Source: Chryseobacterium sp. FH1 (GTDB taxonomy: Bacteria > Bacteroidota > Bacteroidia > Flavobacteriales > Weeksellaceae). From it: a DNA stretch of 64,000 nt. The stretch's first letter is position 1, and every line of letters begins with the position of its first letter. The notes beneath the pieces are model-generated. The model did no database searches and was not told the DNA's origin. It saw only the letters and a program-made list of their open reading frames with translations. The translations under genes and the position numbers were made by a program. The stretch lies in contig NZ_JPLZ01000006.1 in NCBI RefSeq assembly GCF_000735135.1, positions 1,054,001-1,118,000 on the forward strand, in the 5' to 3' direction. This document shows positions 26,993 to 35,687 of this stretch, piece after piece.

Positions 26993-28123
26993 ATGTTTCC
27001 GTATCTGTTTGTTTTTGCGATTAGTATATTTTCCACATATCTGGCTCAGATCTCTCTGAACCGGAAAAATAAAGTTCTATTCTTTGTTTTTTCGGCAATT
27101 GCAATACTTACACCCTCATTATTGGCAGGTTTTAGAGATTCTGGCGTTGGAACAGATACAAAAATATATGTAGATTCTGTATGGAATCAGTTTAAACATA
27201 TTCAGAGTTGGGGACAGTTTTATAAGTATTATAAGAATGATGCCTTCGCTGATATAGAGTTTGTATATCTATTACTTAATTTTGTAGGATCCCGTTTTGG
27301 AACCGATGTTCACATTATATATTTTTTAACAAGCTTCGTTATTGTTTTGTTTGTTTATTTGACAGCGTATGACAATAGGAAAAAGGCTTATATGTGGCTG
27401 GTGATGTTTGTATTTCTATTTGGTTTTTACAATCAGTCACTCAACCTGGTCCGACAAACCATCTGTTTGACTTTGTGTTTGTATGGATTCAAATATTTGG
27501 AAGAAAAGAAGTGGATCAAGTTTATTTTATTATTGATTGTAATTAAGTATACACATAACACGGGGATCTTTTATTTTGGTTTTATAGGTGCGTACATATT
27601 AGCAGTTTCAAAATATAAGGCGAAACACTTGGTACTATTCACTACACTTACTTGCTGTGTATTCATATTTATGTACTTCGATTACATCGTAGGTTTATTT
27701 GTAGTTCTGGGCATTCTACCGCAGAAATTTTTATACTACCTCAGTGGAGATACAATTAACTATGTTTTTGTATTTATTTTCCACTTTGCAATAAGTATGA
27801 TTTTATTAGTAGCTTTAATTTTCAACATAAAATCAAATGAAAAAGATAAATTAATATCCTACATGTTTCTAAACTTATTAGGATCGATTCTCATTCTTAC
27901 AGCATTAGTTTCTGTCTGGTCATTCAGAGTAGCATTTTACTTCTTATTTATCAGTGAGTGTATCTTGCTTCCAAGAGCATTATTTCTGATGAGAAAACAT
28001 AAATTAGAATATTCAATATTAATACTTCTTGTAGTATCCATGTTTTTCACATATTGGTTTACGACTATTGCCTATTATAATGAAAATGAAACTTATCCTT
28101 ATAAATCCGAAATATTAGAGTAG
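26993..28123 (+). CDS. EpsG-family membrane protein, putative polysaccharide polymerase (Wzy)
   Basis: 376 residues from ATG 26993 (MFPYLFVF). About ten hydrophobic helices and the N-terminal pattern AGFRDSGVGTDTKIYVD, which is characteristic of the EpsG/Wzy-like family (G-x-R-D-x-x-x-G-x-D). A long non-membrane loop follows. Such proteins polymerise lipid-linked repeat units in the periplasm. Sequence similarity among polymerases is low, so the role rests on the EpsG-like motif plus position between the flippase and the glycosyltransferases. No other candidate polymerase is present in the locus. Confidence 0.8.
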   Translation: MFPYLFVFAISIFSTYLAQISLNRKNKVLFFVFSAIAILTPSLLAGFRDSGVGTDTKIYVDSVWNQFKHIQSWGQFYKYYKNDAFADIEFVYLLLNFVGSRFGTDVHIIYFLTSFVIVLFVYLTAYDNRKKAYMWLVMFVFLFGFYNQSLNLVRQTICLTLCLYGFKYLEEKKWIKFILLLIVIKYTHNTGIFYFGFIGAYILAVSKYKAKHLVLFTTLTCCVFIFMYFDYIVGLFVVLGILPQKFLYYLSGDTINYVFVFIFHFAISMILLVALIFNIKSNEKDKLISYMFLNLLGSILILTALVSVWSFRVAFYFLFISECILLPRALFLMRKHKLEYSILILLVVSMFFTYWFTTIAYYNENETYPYKSEILE

Positions 28124-28143
28124 CTCTTTAATACTGTTTTATT

Positions 28144-28989
28144 ATGAATTTAAAAATATTAGTTTGTTGTCTCAAGGATGACTTAAAAGTTGAAAACGAG
28201 TATTATTTGCCAATTCACGTTGGGAAAAAAACATCTGATAAAAATTTGCAGATGACTGGCGATGACACAGGGGATAACATAAGCTTGAAAAACCCTAATT
28301 ATTGTGAGTTGACGGGTATATATTGGGCTTGGAAAAACTTGAAGAATGTTGATTATATTGGTTTATGCCATTACAGGAGATACTTCAATTTTGATAATGC
28401 CTTGTTTTCATCACCCAGTAAAAGATTAGGAACTGAAAATTTTAAAAAATCAGAATTCAATATATCTGACAAAGTAAAAGACAGTTTGAAAAAAGGAAAT
28501 GTGATTGTACCTATATCTGAAAGTTTCCGAGTATCTTTATATATAGACTATTGTGTAAGGCACTATAGCGAGGACTTAAGATTTCTGGAAAAAGTCATCA
28601 AAAAACAAGATACAAAGTATTCTAATGCTTTCGATAAGATAATGTATGAAAATAATGAGCTTTATCCATACAACATGTTTATTATGTCATGGCAGGAATT
28701 TGATAAATATTGTACATGGCTATTTCCTATATTGGAAGAAATTGAGCAGTCTATCGATATTTCAAAATATGATTTCTATCAAAAAAGAATCTATGGATTT
28801 ATGGCAGAAAGATTGTTTAACATATACGTAGAAGCCAATCAGCTAAAAGTAGATGAGCGACAGGTTCTTTTTGTGAGCGATGACAATTATAAGGTTTTGC
28901 CATATCTTTTTTTCGAAGCAAAAAGAATATTTAACAAATTGGTTTCAAAGCTGGCAAGTCCACCGCGGAAATTTTTCAGCAATAAATAA
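28144..28989 (+). CDS. DUF4422 protein, putative capsular glycosyltransferase
   Basis: 281 residues. The central motif YCELTGIYWAWKN followed by YIGLCHYRRYF identifies the DUF4422 family, found in capsule and exopolysaccharide loci and regarded as glycosyltransferases. The N-terminus shows PIHVGKKTSD, also typical. It has no membrane helix, so it acts at the cytosolic face of the inner membrane on the growing lipid-linked oligosaccharide. Donor sugar unknown. The gap after it is 62 bases and AT-rich without obvious signals. Confidence 0.82.
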   Translation: MNLKILVCCLKDDLKVENEYYLPIHVGKKTSDKNLQMTGDDTGDNISLKNPNYCELTGIYWAWKNLKNVDYIGLCHYRRYFNFDNALFSSPSKRLGTENFKKSEFNISDKVKDSLKKGNVIVPISESFRVSLYIDYCVRHYSEDLRFLEKVIKKQDTKYSNAFDKIMYENNELYPYNMFIMSWQEFDKYCTWLFPILEEIEQSIDISKYDFYQKRIYGFMAERLFNIYVEANQLKVDERQVLFVSDDNYKVLPYLFFEAKRIFNKLVSKLASPPRKFFSNK

Positions 28990-29051
28990 TCGTTTGCAGT
29001 AAAATTGATTTTTACTTTAAATTATTTTTTATAAATTTATAATCATAAAAA

Positions 29052-29903
29052 ATGAAATTATTAGGGATAGTTATAACCTATTTTCCCGATTTTCCTGAAA
29101 TAGTAAGTAACATCAATTCTTATATCAATGATATTGATACTTTGATTGTATGGGACAATACACCTAATCAAGGCAATGATCATCATGTTCAAAAACTGAA
29201 AAACATCAGTCCGAAAATTATCATTTTAGGAAATGGTGAAAATGTAGGTATTGGCTCCGCTTTGAATGTGGCTGTCAAAAGGCTTTTGGAAAATGATTAC
29301 GATTTTTTAATCACTTTTGATCAGGATAGTTATTTCAAATCGGGAATGCTAGAGAAATATAAAGAAATTGTATTGAACAATAGCGACTCTACTATTGGAG
29401 TTTTTGGGGTAAATTACACATCACACGACAAGTTAGCTTACACAAATAATAATGACATACTGGTTGTGAAAGAATGTATCACATCTGGATCTATCTATCC
29501 TAAGTCAAGTTTTGAAACTGGTTTAGAGTTTGATGAGGATTTGTTTATTGATGGAATTGATTTTGATTTTTGCTACAATATATATAAGCAATCTGGATTA
29601 CAGACAGTCATTCTCACAGATGTGGTTTTGAATCATAAGATCGGATATTCTGAAAATAATCTCAGAGGGAAAATATCAGATAATTACTCTGCATTTCGAA
29701 CATTCTACCTGATAAAGAATCATATCTATCTTTGGAGAAGATATTCGGATGTTTATCCAATAAGGAAGAAGGTCCACTTGATTGTAAAATATATAGGGCT
29801 AAGGTGCATATCTATTTTGTTTTTTGAAAATGACAAATCTGCCAAGCTAAAATCGATTAGAAAAGGAATTAGTCAAGGTTTATCAAAAAGAATTAAGAAA
29901 TAA
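29052..29903 (+). CDS. GT2-family glycosyltransferase, rhamnosyltransferase-like
   Basis: 283 residues with a GT-A fold. The N-terminus MKLLGIVITYFPDFPEIVSNI, IVWDNTPN and NVGIGSALNVAV match WbbL/RfbF-type rhamnosyltransferases. A DQD motif in FLITFDQDSYFK is the probable metal and nucleotide-sugar site; LFIDGIDFDFCYNIYK is the typical downstream acidic motif. The presence of rfbC later in the locus makes dTDP-rhamnose a possible donor, but rfbA, rfbB and rfbD are not in the window. A short inverted repeat (AAATTCAAATTT and AAATTTGAATTT) lies between this gene and the next. Confidence 0.85.
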   Translation: MKLLGIVITYFPDFPEIVSNINSYINDIDTLIVWDNTPNQGNDHHVQKLKNISPKIIILGNGENVGIGSALNVAVKRLLENDYDFLITFDQDSYFKSGMLEKYKEIVLNNSDSTIGVFGVNYTSHDKLAYTNNNDILVVKECITSGSIYPKSSFETGLEFDEDLFIDGIDFDFCYNIYKQSGLQTVILTDVVLNHKIGYSENNLRGKISDNYSAFRTFYLIKNHIYLWRRYSDVYPIRKKVHLIVKYIGLRCISILFFENDKSAKLKSIRKGISQGLSKRIKK

Positions 29904-29986
29904 TAATCCTTAGTTTGTTGGAAATTCAAATTTCAATCCCTAATTTGAAATTTGAATTTTATGCATATAAAAATAAAAACTAATAC

Positions 29987-30709
29987 ATGAAAATAAGTGT
30001 TTGTATGGCCACGTACAATGGCGAAAAGTATGTTGAAGAACAATTACGTTCTATACTTGCACAATTAAAGGCTACGGATGAGATTGTGATTTCTGATGAT
30101 AATTCTACAGATGATACTATTGAAATAATCAAAAGTATGAAAGACGACAGGATCAAAATATTTTACAATCTTCTTGAGAAAGGGTTTACTTCTAACTTTG
30201 AAAATGCTCTCAGAAATGCTGAGGGAGATATTATATTTCTATCTGACCAAGATGATGTATGGCTACCCAATAAAGTAGATACTATAGTAAATCATTTGCA
30301 AGATTATGACTTGGTTGTTAGTAATTCCAAGGTTACTGATGAATTTTTGAATGTAACCAATGAGTCATTTTTTAGTATCTTCAATTCAGGACCGGGTATC
30401 TTTAAAAATTTAGCATACAACACTTACTATGGCTATTCTATGGCATTTCAAAAAAAGGTTTTAGAAAGAGCACTACCATTTCCAAGGAATCGGGAAGTTG
30501 CTTTTGATATTTGGTTAGGTTTTGTTGCAGAGATCACGGGCAAAGTCAAATTTATAAACGAAACTCTTGTCTTGTATAGAAGAAATGAAAATACTGTAAC
30601 AACGATAAAGAAAAGTGATAGACCATTGTCGGGAAAATTGTACAAAAGATTTATTATTTTTAAATATGTTGTCAAATTTTATTTTAAAACAAAATTTAAA
30701 AATGCTTAA
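29987..30709 (+). CDS. GT2-family glycosyltransferase
   Basis: 240 residues. Classic GT2 N-terminus (ISVCMATYNGEKYVEEQLRS), nucleotide site EIVISDDNSTDDT, and LSDQDDVWLPNK as the DxD-type motif. Related proteins transfer rhamnose or other hexoses in O-antigen synthesis. No membrane segment. It is somewhat shorter than many relatives (about 300 residues) because the C-terminal part ends soon after the LYRRNENTVT segment, which is common in this subgroup. Acceptor and donor cannot be told from sequence. Confidence 0.85.
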   Translation: MKISVCMATYNGEKYVEEQLRSILAQLKATDEIVISDDNSTDDTIEIIKSMKDDRIKIFYNLLEKGFTSNFENALRNAEGDIIFLSDQDDVWLPNKVDTIVNHLQDYDLVVSNSKVTDEFLNVTNESFFSIFNSGPGIFKNLAYNTYYGYSMAFQKKVLERALPFPRNREVAFDIWLGFVAEITGKVKFINETLVLYRRNENTVTTIKKSDRPLSGKLYKRFIIFKYVVKFYFKTKFKNA

Positions 30710-30822
30710 TGCGTTAAATCATATTGTTTTTTTTTATTATTAAAGTTATTATAATCTAACAAATACAATAAGATATTTAAAAATACATTATTTTTGATTG
30801 AATGATTTTTAAAAAATAGTAA

Positions 30823-32157
30823 ATGAAGACTAAAATTTATTATATGTATCAGATATCTTGTCAACTTCTTCAGAAAATTATTTTTTCTAGTTTACTTCTG
30901 GTATTTGTACTTTTGGGAATTTCAAATTTTCTTTTCCCTCAAAAGACGATAGAGTTAGACCTTTCTCAAAAAACATCTGGACAAAAATCTGTTGTAGGAT
31001 TTTTGCACTTCAATGATCTTAAAGCATTAGAAAACGATATAGTGGAATTGAAACCAGTTTATTGGCGGATAGGAAGCTCAATGGCAGAAAAAAGCAAGAG
31101 GGTAGAACAAATAAAAATATTAAAAGGATATAATATAAAACCTATTCTCGTAATAACTGATTTTTTTTATCACAAATCAACTCAATGGAAAAAACCTTAC
31201 TTAGATAGAAATAACTTATTAAATCTCGTAGAGGAACTTTACAAGGAGAATGGGAATACTGTAGTCTACGATTTGTGGAACGAGCCAGACATAGAGGTTT
31301 TCTTCGAAGGGTCACGGCAAAACTTTTTTGAGACCTTTAAGCTAATTCATGACAAAATTAGATCGCTCCCCGGAGGCGAAAATGCTATTATTATGGGGCC
31401 TTCTACTTCATGGTTTGTTCAGGATTTTTTTGAAGATTTTCTCAATTATTGTAACAAGAATAATATCAGGTTGGATCTATTGAACTGGCACCAGAACTAT
31501 GGTATTGATGATGCTATAAATATGGGTAAAACCATTAAACACGTTAGAGAAAATCTAATTCAAAAATATCCAAACTTAAAAATAAAAGATATTATAATCC
31601 CAGAATTTGCAGGGCCGGAGGATTATTTCAAGCCACTTACATCTCTTGCCTATGTAGCAGTTTTAGATAAAGAAGGAGTTGCAGGATGCAAAACCTGTGG
31701 TGATGCACCATCATATCAAAACGAAAATACTTGCTGGAACAATTCTATAGATGGATTATTGACGCCACAAGGTAAACCAAGATCTGTTTGGTGGGTTTAT
31801 AAATATTATGCGGAAAGTCTAAGTAACAGACTTAGTACAAAGGTTGATTCAGATAGAACGGTCGCAATTTCTTACATGTCCCAAGATAAAAATTCCGCTA
31901 ATATATTGTTTGGAAACTTGGGAAAAATCACTTCATCCATTCAGATCAATTTAAAAGCAGTAAAGAAATCCTCTTTGTTTTCACGATCAACTAAAGTTAA
32001 TTATACACTTTTTAAAGTTCCTAATACTGAACAAAAAGAATTAACTTTGCCGATTAAAGTAAAGTCAGGCTCTGTAAATTTGAAAAATGATAATGCTAAT
32101 ATCAAGCTCAATAGTATTGATACAGAATCCGTTTATTTGTTAAAGATTAATAAATAA
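30823..32157 (+). CDS. Membrane-anchored GH39-like glycoside hydrolase of the polysaccharide locus
   Basis: 444 residues. A hydrophobic segment near 19-38 (IIFSSLLLVFVLLGISNFLF) acts as signal or membrane anchor. The rest is a TIM-barrel like that of GH39 enzymes and PslG: VYWRIGSS, the acid/base Glu154 in DLWNEPD, LLNWHQNYG, and a second Glu261 in IIIPEFAGPED at the nucleophile position. A Cys-containing loop (AGCKTCGDAP) follows and a small beta domain ends the protein. PslG-type hydrolases trim or release polysaccharide in the periplasm. This one probably acts on the polymer made by the locus. The assignment to GH39 is by motif only. Confidence 0.72.
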   Translation: MKTKIYYMYQISCQLLQKIIFSSLLLVFVLLGISNFLFPQKTIELDLSQKTSGQKSVVGFLHFNDLKALENDIVELKPVYWRIGSSMAEKSKRVEQIKILKGYNIKPILVITDFFYHKSTQWKKPYLDRNNLLNLVEELYKENGNTVVYDLWNEPDIEVFFEGSRQNFFETFKLIHDKIRSLPGGENAIIMGPSTSWFVQDFFEDFLNYCNKNNIRLDLLNWHQNYGIDDAINMGKTIKHVRENLIQKYPNLKIKDIIIPEFAGPEDYFKPLTSLAYVAVLDKEGVAGCKTCGDAPSYQNENTCWNNSIDGLLTPQGKPRSVWWVYKYYAESLSNRLSTKVDSDRTVAISYMSQDKNSANILFGNLGKITSSIQINLKAVKKSSLFSRSTKVNYTLFKVPNTEQKELTLPIKVKSGSVNLKNDNANIKLNSIDTESVYLLKINK

Positions 32158-32174
32158 AACAACAACCCATTTTT

Positions 32175-33248
32175 ATGAAAATCTTACACGTTGCAGAAGC
32201 TTTCAGTACAGGGATTTATACTTATTTGAGGGATTTGACATCTTATATGCTTAATCTTCATGGTGCTGGGAACTATGAAATTGTTGTCGTTTATAGTAAA
32301 AGAGATGTGTTAGATGAATCTAAGATCAAAGATGAGTTTTCGGATAAAATAAAATTTATCAAACTACAAATGACTCGGAACATCAGTCCGAAAACCGACT
32401 TCAAATCATTCCTAGAACTAAGAAAAATTTTAAAAGCAGAAAAACCCGATATTTTGCACCTTCACTCTTCGAAGGCAGGTGTGCTGGGCAGGATGGCGGC
32501 AGTCGGCATTCTGAAGCGAGATAAGATTTTCTATTCCCCTCATGGCTATGCTTTTTTAAGACAAGATATTTCGCCATCTACACAAAAATCATTTCGACTT
32601 ATTGAGAAATATGTGCAATTTTTTTTCGGCGGAATTACAATTGGCTCTGGTGAAACCGAGCTTCAGTTTGCGAAGAGTATTGGAAAAACATATTTTGTTA
32701 GAAATGGAATTGACTTCAAAAACCAAAATTTCACTCAAGATAAAACAGAGAATAAAAGATTTACTGTAGGTACCATTGGTGTTCTTCATGCACAGAAAAA
32801 TCCACAAGGATTCAATGAGATAGCGCTCAAAATGCCAGATGTCGATTTTGTTTGGATCGGGAATGGAGAATTGGCCAATGAGATTACTGCGCCTAACGTT
32901 ACAATTACGGGTTGGGTTGGTACCAGACAAGAACTACTGAGCCGTACTTCAGCATTTGATGTATATTTGCAAGTTTCCCTTTGGGAAGGACTTTCAATAG
33001 CTATATTAGAAGCTATGGCATTAGGAAAACCTATCGTCGCAAGCAATATAGTTGGTAATAAGGACTCGGTAGAAGATGGCAAAACAGGATTTCTTATCAA
33101 CTCTATGGATGAGGCCGTTGAGGCTATCAGGAAGTTGCAAAACGACGCTCTCCGACAAGAGATGGGAAAGGCTTCTTACAATCGTTGCAAAGATTTGTTC
33201 GATAAAGACAAAAATTTTGAAGCACTAATAAAAATTTATGAATCTTAG
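32175..33248 (+). CDS. GT4-family glycosyltransferase
   Basis: 357 residues with a GT-B fold. MKILHVAEAFSTGIYTYLRDL opens the N-terminal domain, DILHLHSSKAGVLGRMAA and YSPHGYAFLRQD are typical of the WbpH/WbnK-like group of retaining transferases, and the C-terminal nucleotide site is SLWEGLSIAILEAMALGKP with the E-x7-E pair. No membrane helices, so it is a peripheral inner-membrane enzyme adding one sugar to the repeat unit. It starts 17 bases after the hydrolase gene. A perfect palindrome and a promoter follow its stop. Confidence 0.9.
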   Translation: MKILHVAEAFSTGIYTYLRDLTSYMLNLHGAGNYEIVVVYSKRDVLDESKIKDEFSDKIKFIKLQMTRNISPKTDFKSFLELRKILKAEKPDILHLHSSKAGVLGRMAAVGILKRDKIFYSPHGYAFLRQDISPSTQKSFRLIEKYVQFFFGGITIGSGETELQFAKSIGKTYFVRNGIDFKNQNFTQDKTENKRFTVGTIGVLHAQKNPQGFNEIALKMPDVDFVWIGNGELANEITAPNVTITGWVGTRQELLSRTSAFDVYLQVSLWEGLSIAILEAMALGKPIVASNIVGNKDSVEDGKTGFLINSMDEAVEAIRKLQNDALRQEMGKASYNRCKDLFDKDKNFEALIKIYES

Positions 33249-33322
33249 GAAATCTATTTTCAAAATAAATTTTTGAAGATAATCATTGCTTTATTGAGAT
33301 TAACATATAGAAATAGATAAAC

Positions 33323-33354
33323 TTTACAACTTTTATAAAAGTTGTATATTTTTG
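33323..33354 (+). promoter_or_regulatory. Promoter with a perfect palindrome between its boxes
   Basis: A -7 box TATTTTTG (33347-33354) is preceded by TTT at 33323-33325. Between them lies ACAACTTTTATAAAAGTTGT (33326-33345), a perfect 20-base palindrome and a candidate operator for the epimerase gene at 33374. It lacks a T run, so it is a poor terminator for the upstream gene. Confidence 0.5.
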
Positions 33355-33373
33355 AAACTAATCAACACAATTA

Positions 33374-34342
33374 ATGAATTATTTTATATTTGGAGGCTCA
33401 GGCTTCATAGGTACACATCTGATCAATCATTTAATAGATAAGCAACCAGATGCTAAAATTTACAATCTTGATATAAAAGAAAATCTGCACAATGGCAAAT
33501 CTGTTTTTATTCACTGCGATGTAAGATCAGAAATTAATATTAATGTTCCTGTGTCTGAAAATGATATCATTTTTAATTTTTCCGCAGTTCATACAACACC
33601 AGGACATCCCGACCACGAATATTTTGAAACCAATATAAAAGGAGCAGAAAATGTAACAGCGTTCGCTGAAAAATTTAACATTAAAAAACTCCTTTTCACC
33701 TCATCTATCGCACCTTACGGTGCATCCGAGGATATAAAGGACGAGAGCACTCTGCCAATGCCAAATACTCCTTACGGTATATCAAAGTTGGTTGCAGAGA
33801 AAATCCATATGGTATGGCAGTCCAAGAAAGAAACCGAAAGACAACTTACCATTCTAAGACCTGGAGTTGTTTTTGGAAAGGGAGAAAACGGGAATTTCAC
33901 CAGATTATACTGGGGCATCAAAAAGCACAGATTCTTCTATCCTGGTAGAAAGGATACTATTAAAGCAAGTATTTACGTCAAAGAACTAGTTCGTTTCATG
34001 ATTTACAGGATTGAAAATGCCAGTCCAGGGAATGAGATTTACAATTGTACCTACGAACCAGCATTTACAATTGAACAAATTTCGAATACGATGATGAAGG
34101 CTACGGACATGCAACGCACCATCTTCAAGATTCCTAGCGGAATCTTGAAATTTGCAGCTACTGTAATTGGCGCTATGGGAGGTAAATCTTTCGGGATTCA
34201 TCCAGATAGAGTGAAAAAGCTGATGATATCTACTAATATTACAGGGAAAAAGTTTAAAAATTCAGGATATGAATTTCATTACACTTTTGAAGAGGCAATC
34301 AGAGATTGGTACAAGGACAATGATAATTTATTTTTAAAGTAG
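33374..34342 (+). CDS. NAD-dependent nucleotide-sugar epimerase/dehydratase
   Basis: 322 residues, extended short-chain dehydrogenase. The NAD site is IFGGSGFIGTHL at the N-terminus; the catalytic triad is suggested by the Ser of FTSSIAPYG and Tyr134 with Lys138 in PYGISKLVAEK. It should change the stereochemistry or reduce a keto group of a UDP- or GDP-linked sugar in the cytosol; the substrate cannot be read from sequence. It has its own promoter with a palindrome in it and is followed by a 223-base gap that holds another promoter (34538) and no gene. Confidence 0.82.
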   Translation: MNYFIFGGSGFIGTHLINHLIDKQPDAKIYNLDIKENLHNGKSVFIHCDVRSEININVPVSENDIIFNFSAVHTTPGHPDHEYFETNIKGAENVTAFAEKFNIKKLLFTSSIAPYGASEDIKDESTLPMPNTPYGISKLVAEKIHMVWQSKKETERQLTILRPGVVFGKGENGNFTRLYWGIKKHRFFYPGRKDTIKASIYVKELVRFMIYRIENASPGNEIYNCTYEPAFTIEQISNTMMKATDMQRTIFKIPSGILKFAATVIGAMGGKSFGIHPDRVKKLMISTNITGKKFKNSGYEFHYTFEEAIRDWYKDNDNLFLK

Positions 34343-34537
34343 AAGCTTAAAAAATTATAATTCGGGTTATGACATGTTTGTAATGTTCCATCTGTCCCTA
34401 GTATTCTGAAGCTTTAATATGAAAATACGAGCGAAAGAAATTCATCTACAATAGCTTGTGTAGGTTATTATCAAAATAGATCTATATATTTGATTAAGAA
34501 TCTTTGCGTTATATTAGCTATTAAGCATTGAAATTTA

Positions 34538-34545
34538 TATTTTTG
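34538..34545 (+). promoter_or_regulatory. Bacteroidetes -7 box before the nucleotidyltransferase gene
   Basis: TATTTTTG, perfect consensus, 20 bases before the ATG at 34566. No good -33 box was found. The rest of the gap 34343-34537 shows nothing else. Confidence 0.45.
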
Positions 34546-34565
34546 CAGTTATAAAACTAAACCCA

Positions 34566-35024
34566 ATGAAAACAACCAAAATTGGAATTACATTTTCTTC
34601 CTTCGATCTCCTGCATGCAGGGCATATCAAAATGTTGGAAGAAGCAAAAACAGTTTGTGACTATTTGATTGTTGGCCTTCAGCTAGATCCTACATTCGAT
34701 CGTCCAAACAAAAACAAACCCACACAGACCATCGTTGAACGTTATATTCAACTAAAGGCTTGTAAAGATGTAGACGAGATTATTCCTTATAATACGGAAG
34801 AGGACTTGATGGATATTTTACAATCATTTGTGGTAGATGTAAGGATCATAGGTGATGATTACAGAGATAAAAATTTTACAGGCAAACAATATTGCGAGGA
34901 CAAGGGAATCGAAATCTTTTTTAACAAGAGAGACCACAGGTTCTCCAGCTCAGCACTTAAAAAATCAGTATTTGAACAGGAATTAAAAAAACTTGATTCA
35001 ACATTAGGAAAACAGATTGTATGA
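34566..35024 (+). CDS. TagD-like cytidylyltransferase/adenylyltransferase
   Basis: 152 residues of the nucleotidyltransferase superfamily. The HxGH motif is HAGH at residues 17-20 after ITFSSFDLL, and the C-terminal signature appears as RFSSSALKKS (normally the ISSTx(K/R) type). Family members make CDP-glycerol, CDP-ribitol or ADP-heptose from the phosphate. In a polysaccharide locus it most likely activates a polyol or sugar phosphate for addition to the polymer. No matching CDP-alcohol transferase is in the window. Its stop overlaps the rfbC start by 4 bases (ATGA), so the two are translationally coupled. Confidence 0.85.
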   Translation: MKTTKIGITFSSFDLLHAGHIKMLEEAKTVCDYLIVGLQLDPTFDRPNKNKPTQTIVERYIQLKACKDVDEIIPYNTEEDLMDILQSFVVDVRIIGDDYRDKNFTGKQYCEDKGIEIFFNKRDHRFSSSALKKSVFEQELKKLDSTLGKQIV

Positions 35025-35566
35025 AAATAAAAGAAACACCACTCAAGGACTGTTATATCATAGAGCCAACTGTTTATGAAGACGAGAGAGGCTACTTTTT
35101 CGAAAAGTTCAATGAAAAAAAGTTTGAAGAATTAACAGGTCTCAATGGCCACTTCGTACAGGATAATATTTCAAAATCATCTTATGGCGTCCTAAGAGGA
35201 TTGCATCTTCAAAAAGGAGAACATGCACAGGCCAAATTGGTCTCTTGTCTTGAGGGAAAAGTATATGATGTAGCTGTGGATCTAAGAGAAGATTCTCCTT
35301 CTTTTGGAAAATGGTTCGGAGTAGAACTGACACCAGAAAATAAACTTCAACTATATGTACCGAGAGGTTTTGGTCACGGTTTTTCTGTTCTGAGCGATAC
35401 GGCGGTTTTTGCATATAAGTGTGATAATTTTTATAACAAAGAATCGGAAGGAGGTGTTCTTTGGAATGACAAAGATGTTAATGTAGATTGGAAACTTCCA
35501 TTAGAACATGTTGTTTTGTCCGAGAAGGATGCTGTACTTTCCAAATTTTCTGAACACAATTTTTAA
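35021..35566 (+). CDS. rfbC: dTDP-4-dehydrorhamnose 3,5-epimerase
   Basis: 181 residues, normal length. Cupin fold with the family motifs FVQDNISKSSYGVLRGLHLQ (catalytic His of RGLHxQ), DVAVDLREDSPSFGKW and VPRGFGHGFSVLSD. It epimerises C3 and C5 of dTDP-4-keto-6-deoxyglucose on the way to dTDP-L-rhamnose. The other genes of this pathway (rfbA, rfbB, rfbD) are absent from the window, so they must be elsewhere, or the enzyme serves a related 6-deoxy sugar. Coupled to the preceding nucleotidyltransferase by a 4-base overlap. Confidence 0.92.
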   Translation: MKIKETPLKDCYIIEPTVYEDERGYFFEKFNEKKFEELTGLNGHFVQDNISKSSYGVLRGLHLQKGEHAQAKLVSCLEGKVYDVAVDLREDSPSFGKWFGVELTPENKLQLYVPRGFGHGFSVLSDTAVFAYKCDNFYNKESEGGVLWNDKDVNVDWKLPLEHVVLSEKDAVLSKFSEHNF

Positions 35567-35604
35567 TTTTATTTATTTTTAGTCATCAGTATTTAAATAA
35601 ATAT

Positions 35605-35612
35605 TATATTTG
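35605..35612 (+). promoter_or_regulatory. Bacteroidetes -7 box before the large sugar transferase
   Basis: TATATTTG, perfect consensus, embedded in a near-palindrome (TTATATTTGAATATAA). The ATG at 35688 is 75 bases away, so the leader would be long. Confidence 0.4.
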
Positions 35613-35687
35613 AATATAATAACTGAGTCATTTTCATAAATGGTTAGTAATTTGATGGAATTAAATTTATTTACATATTTTTAGAAT

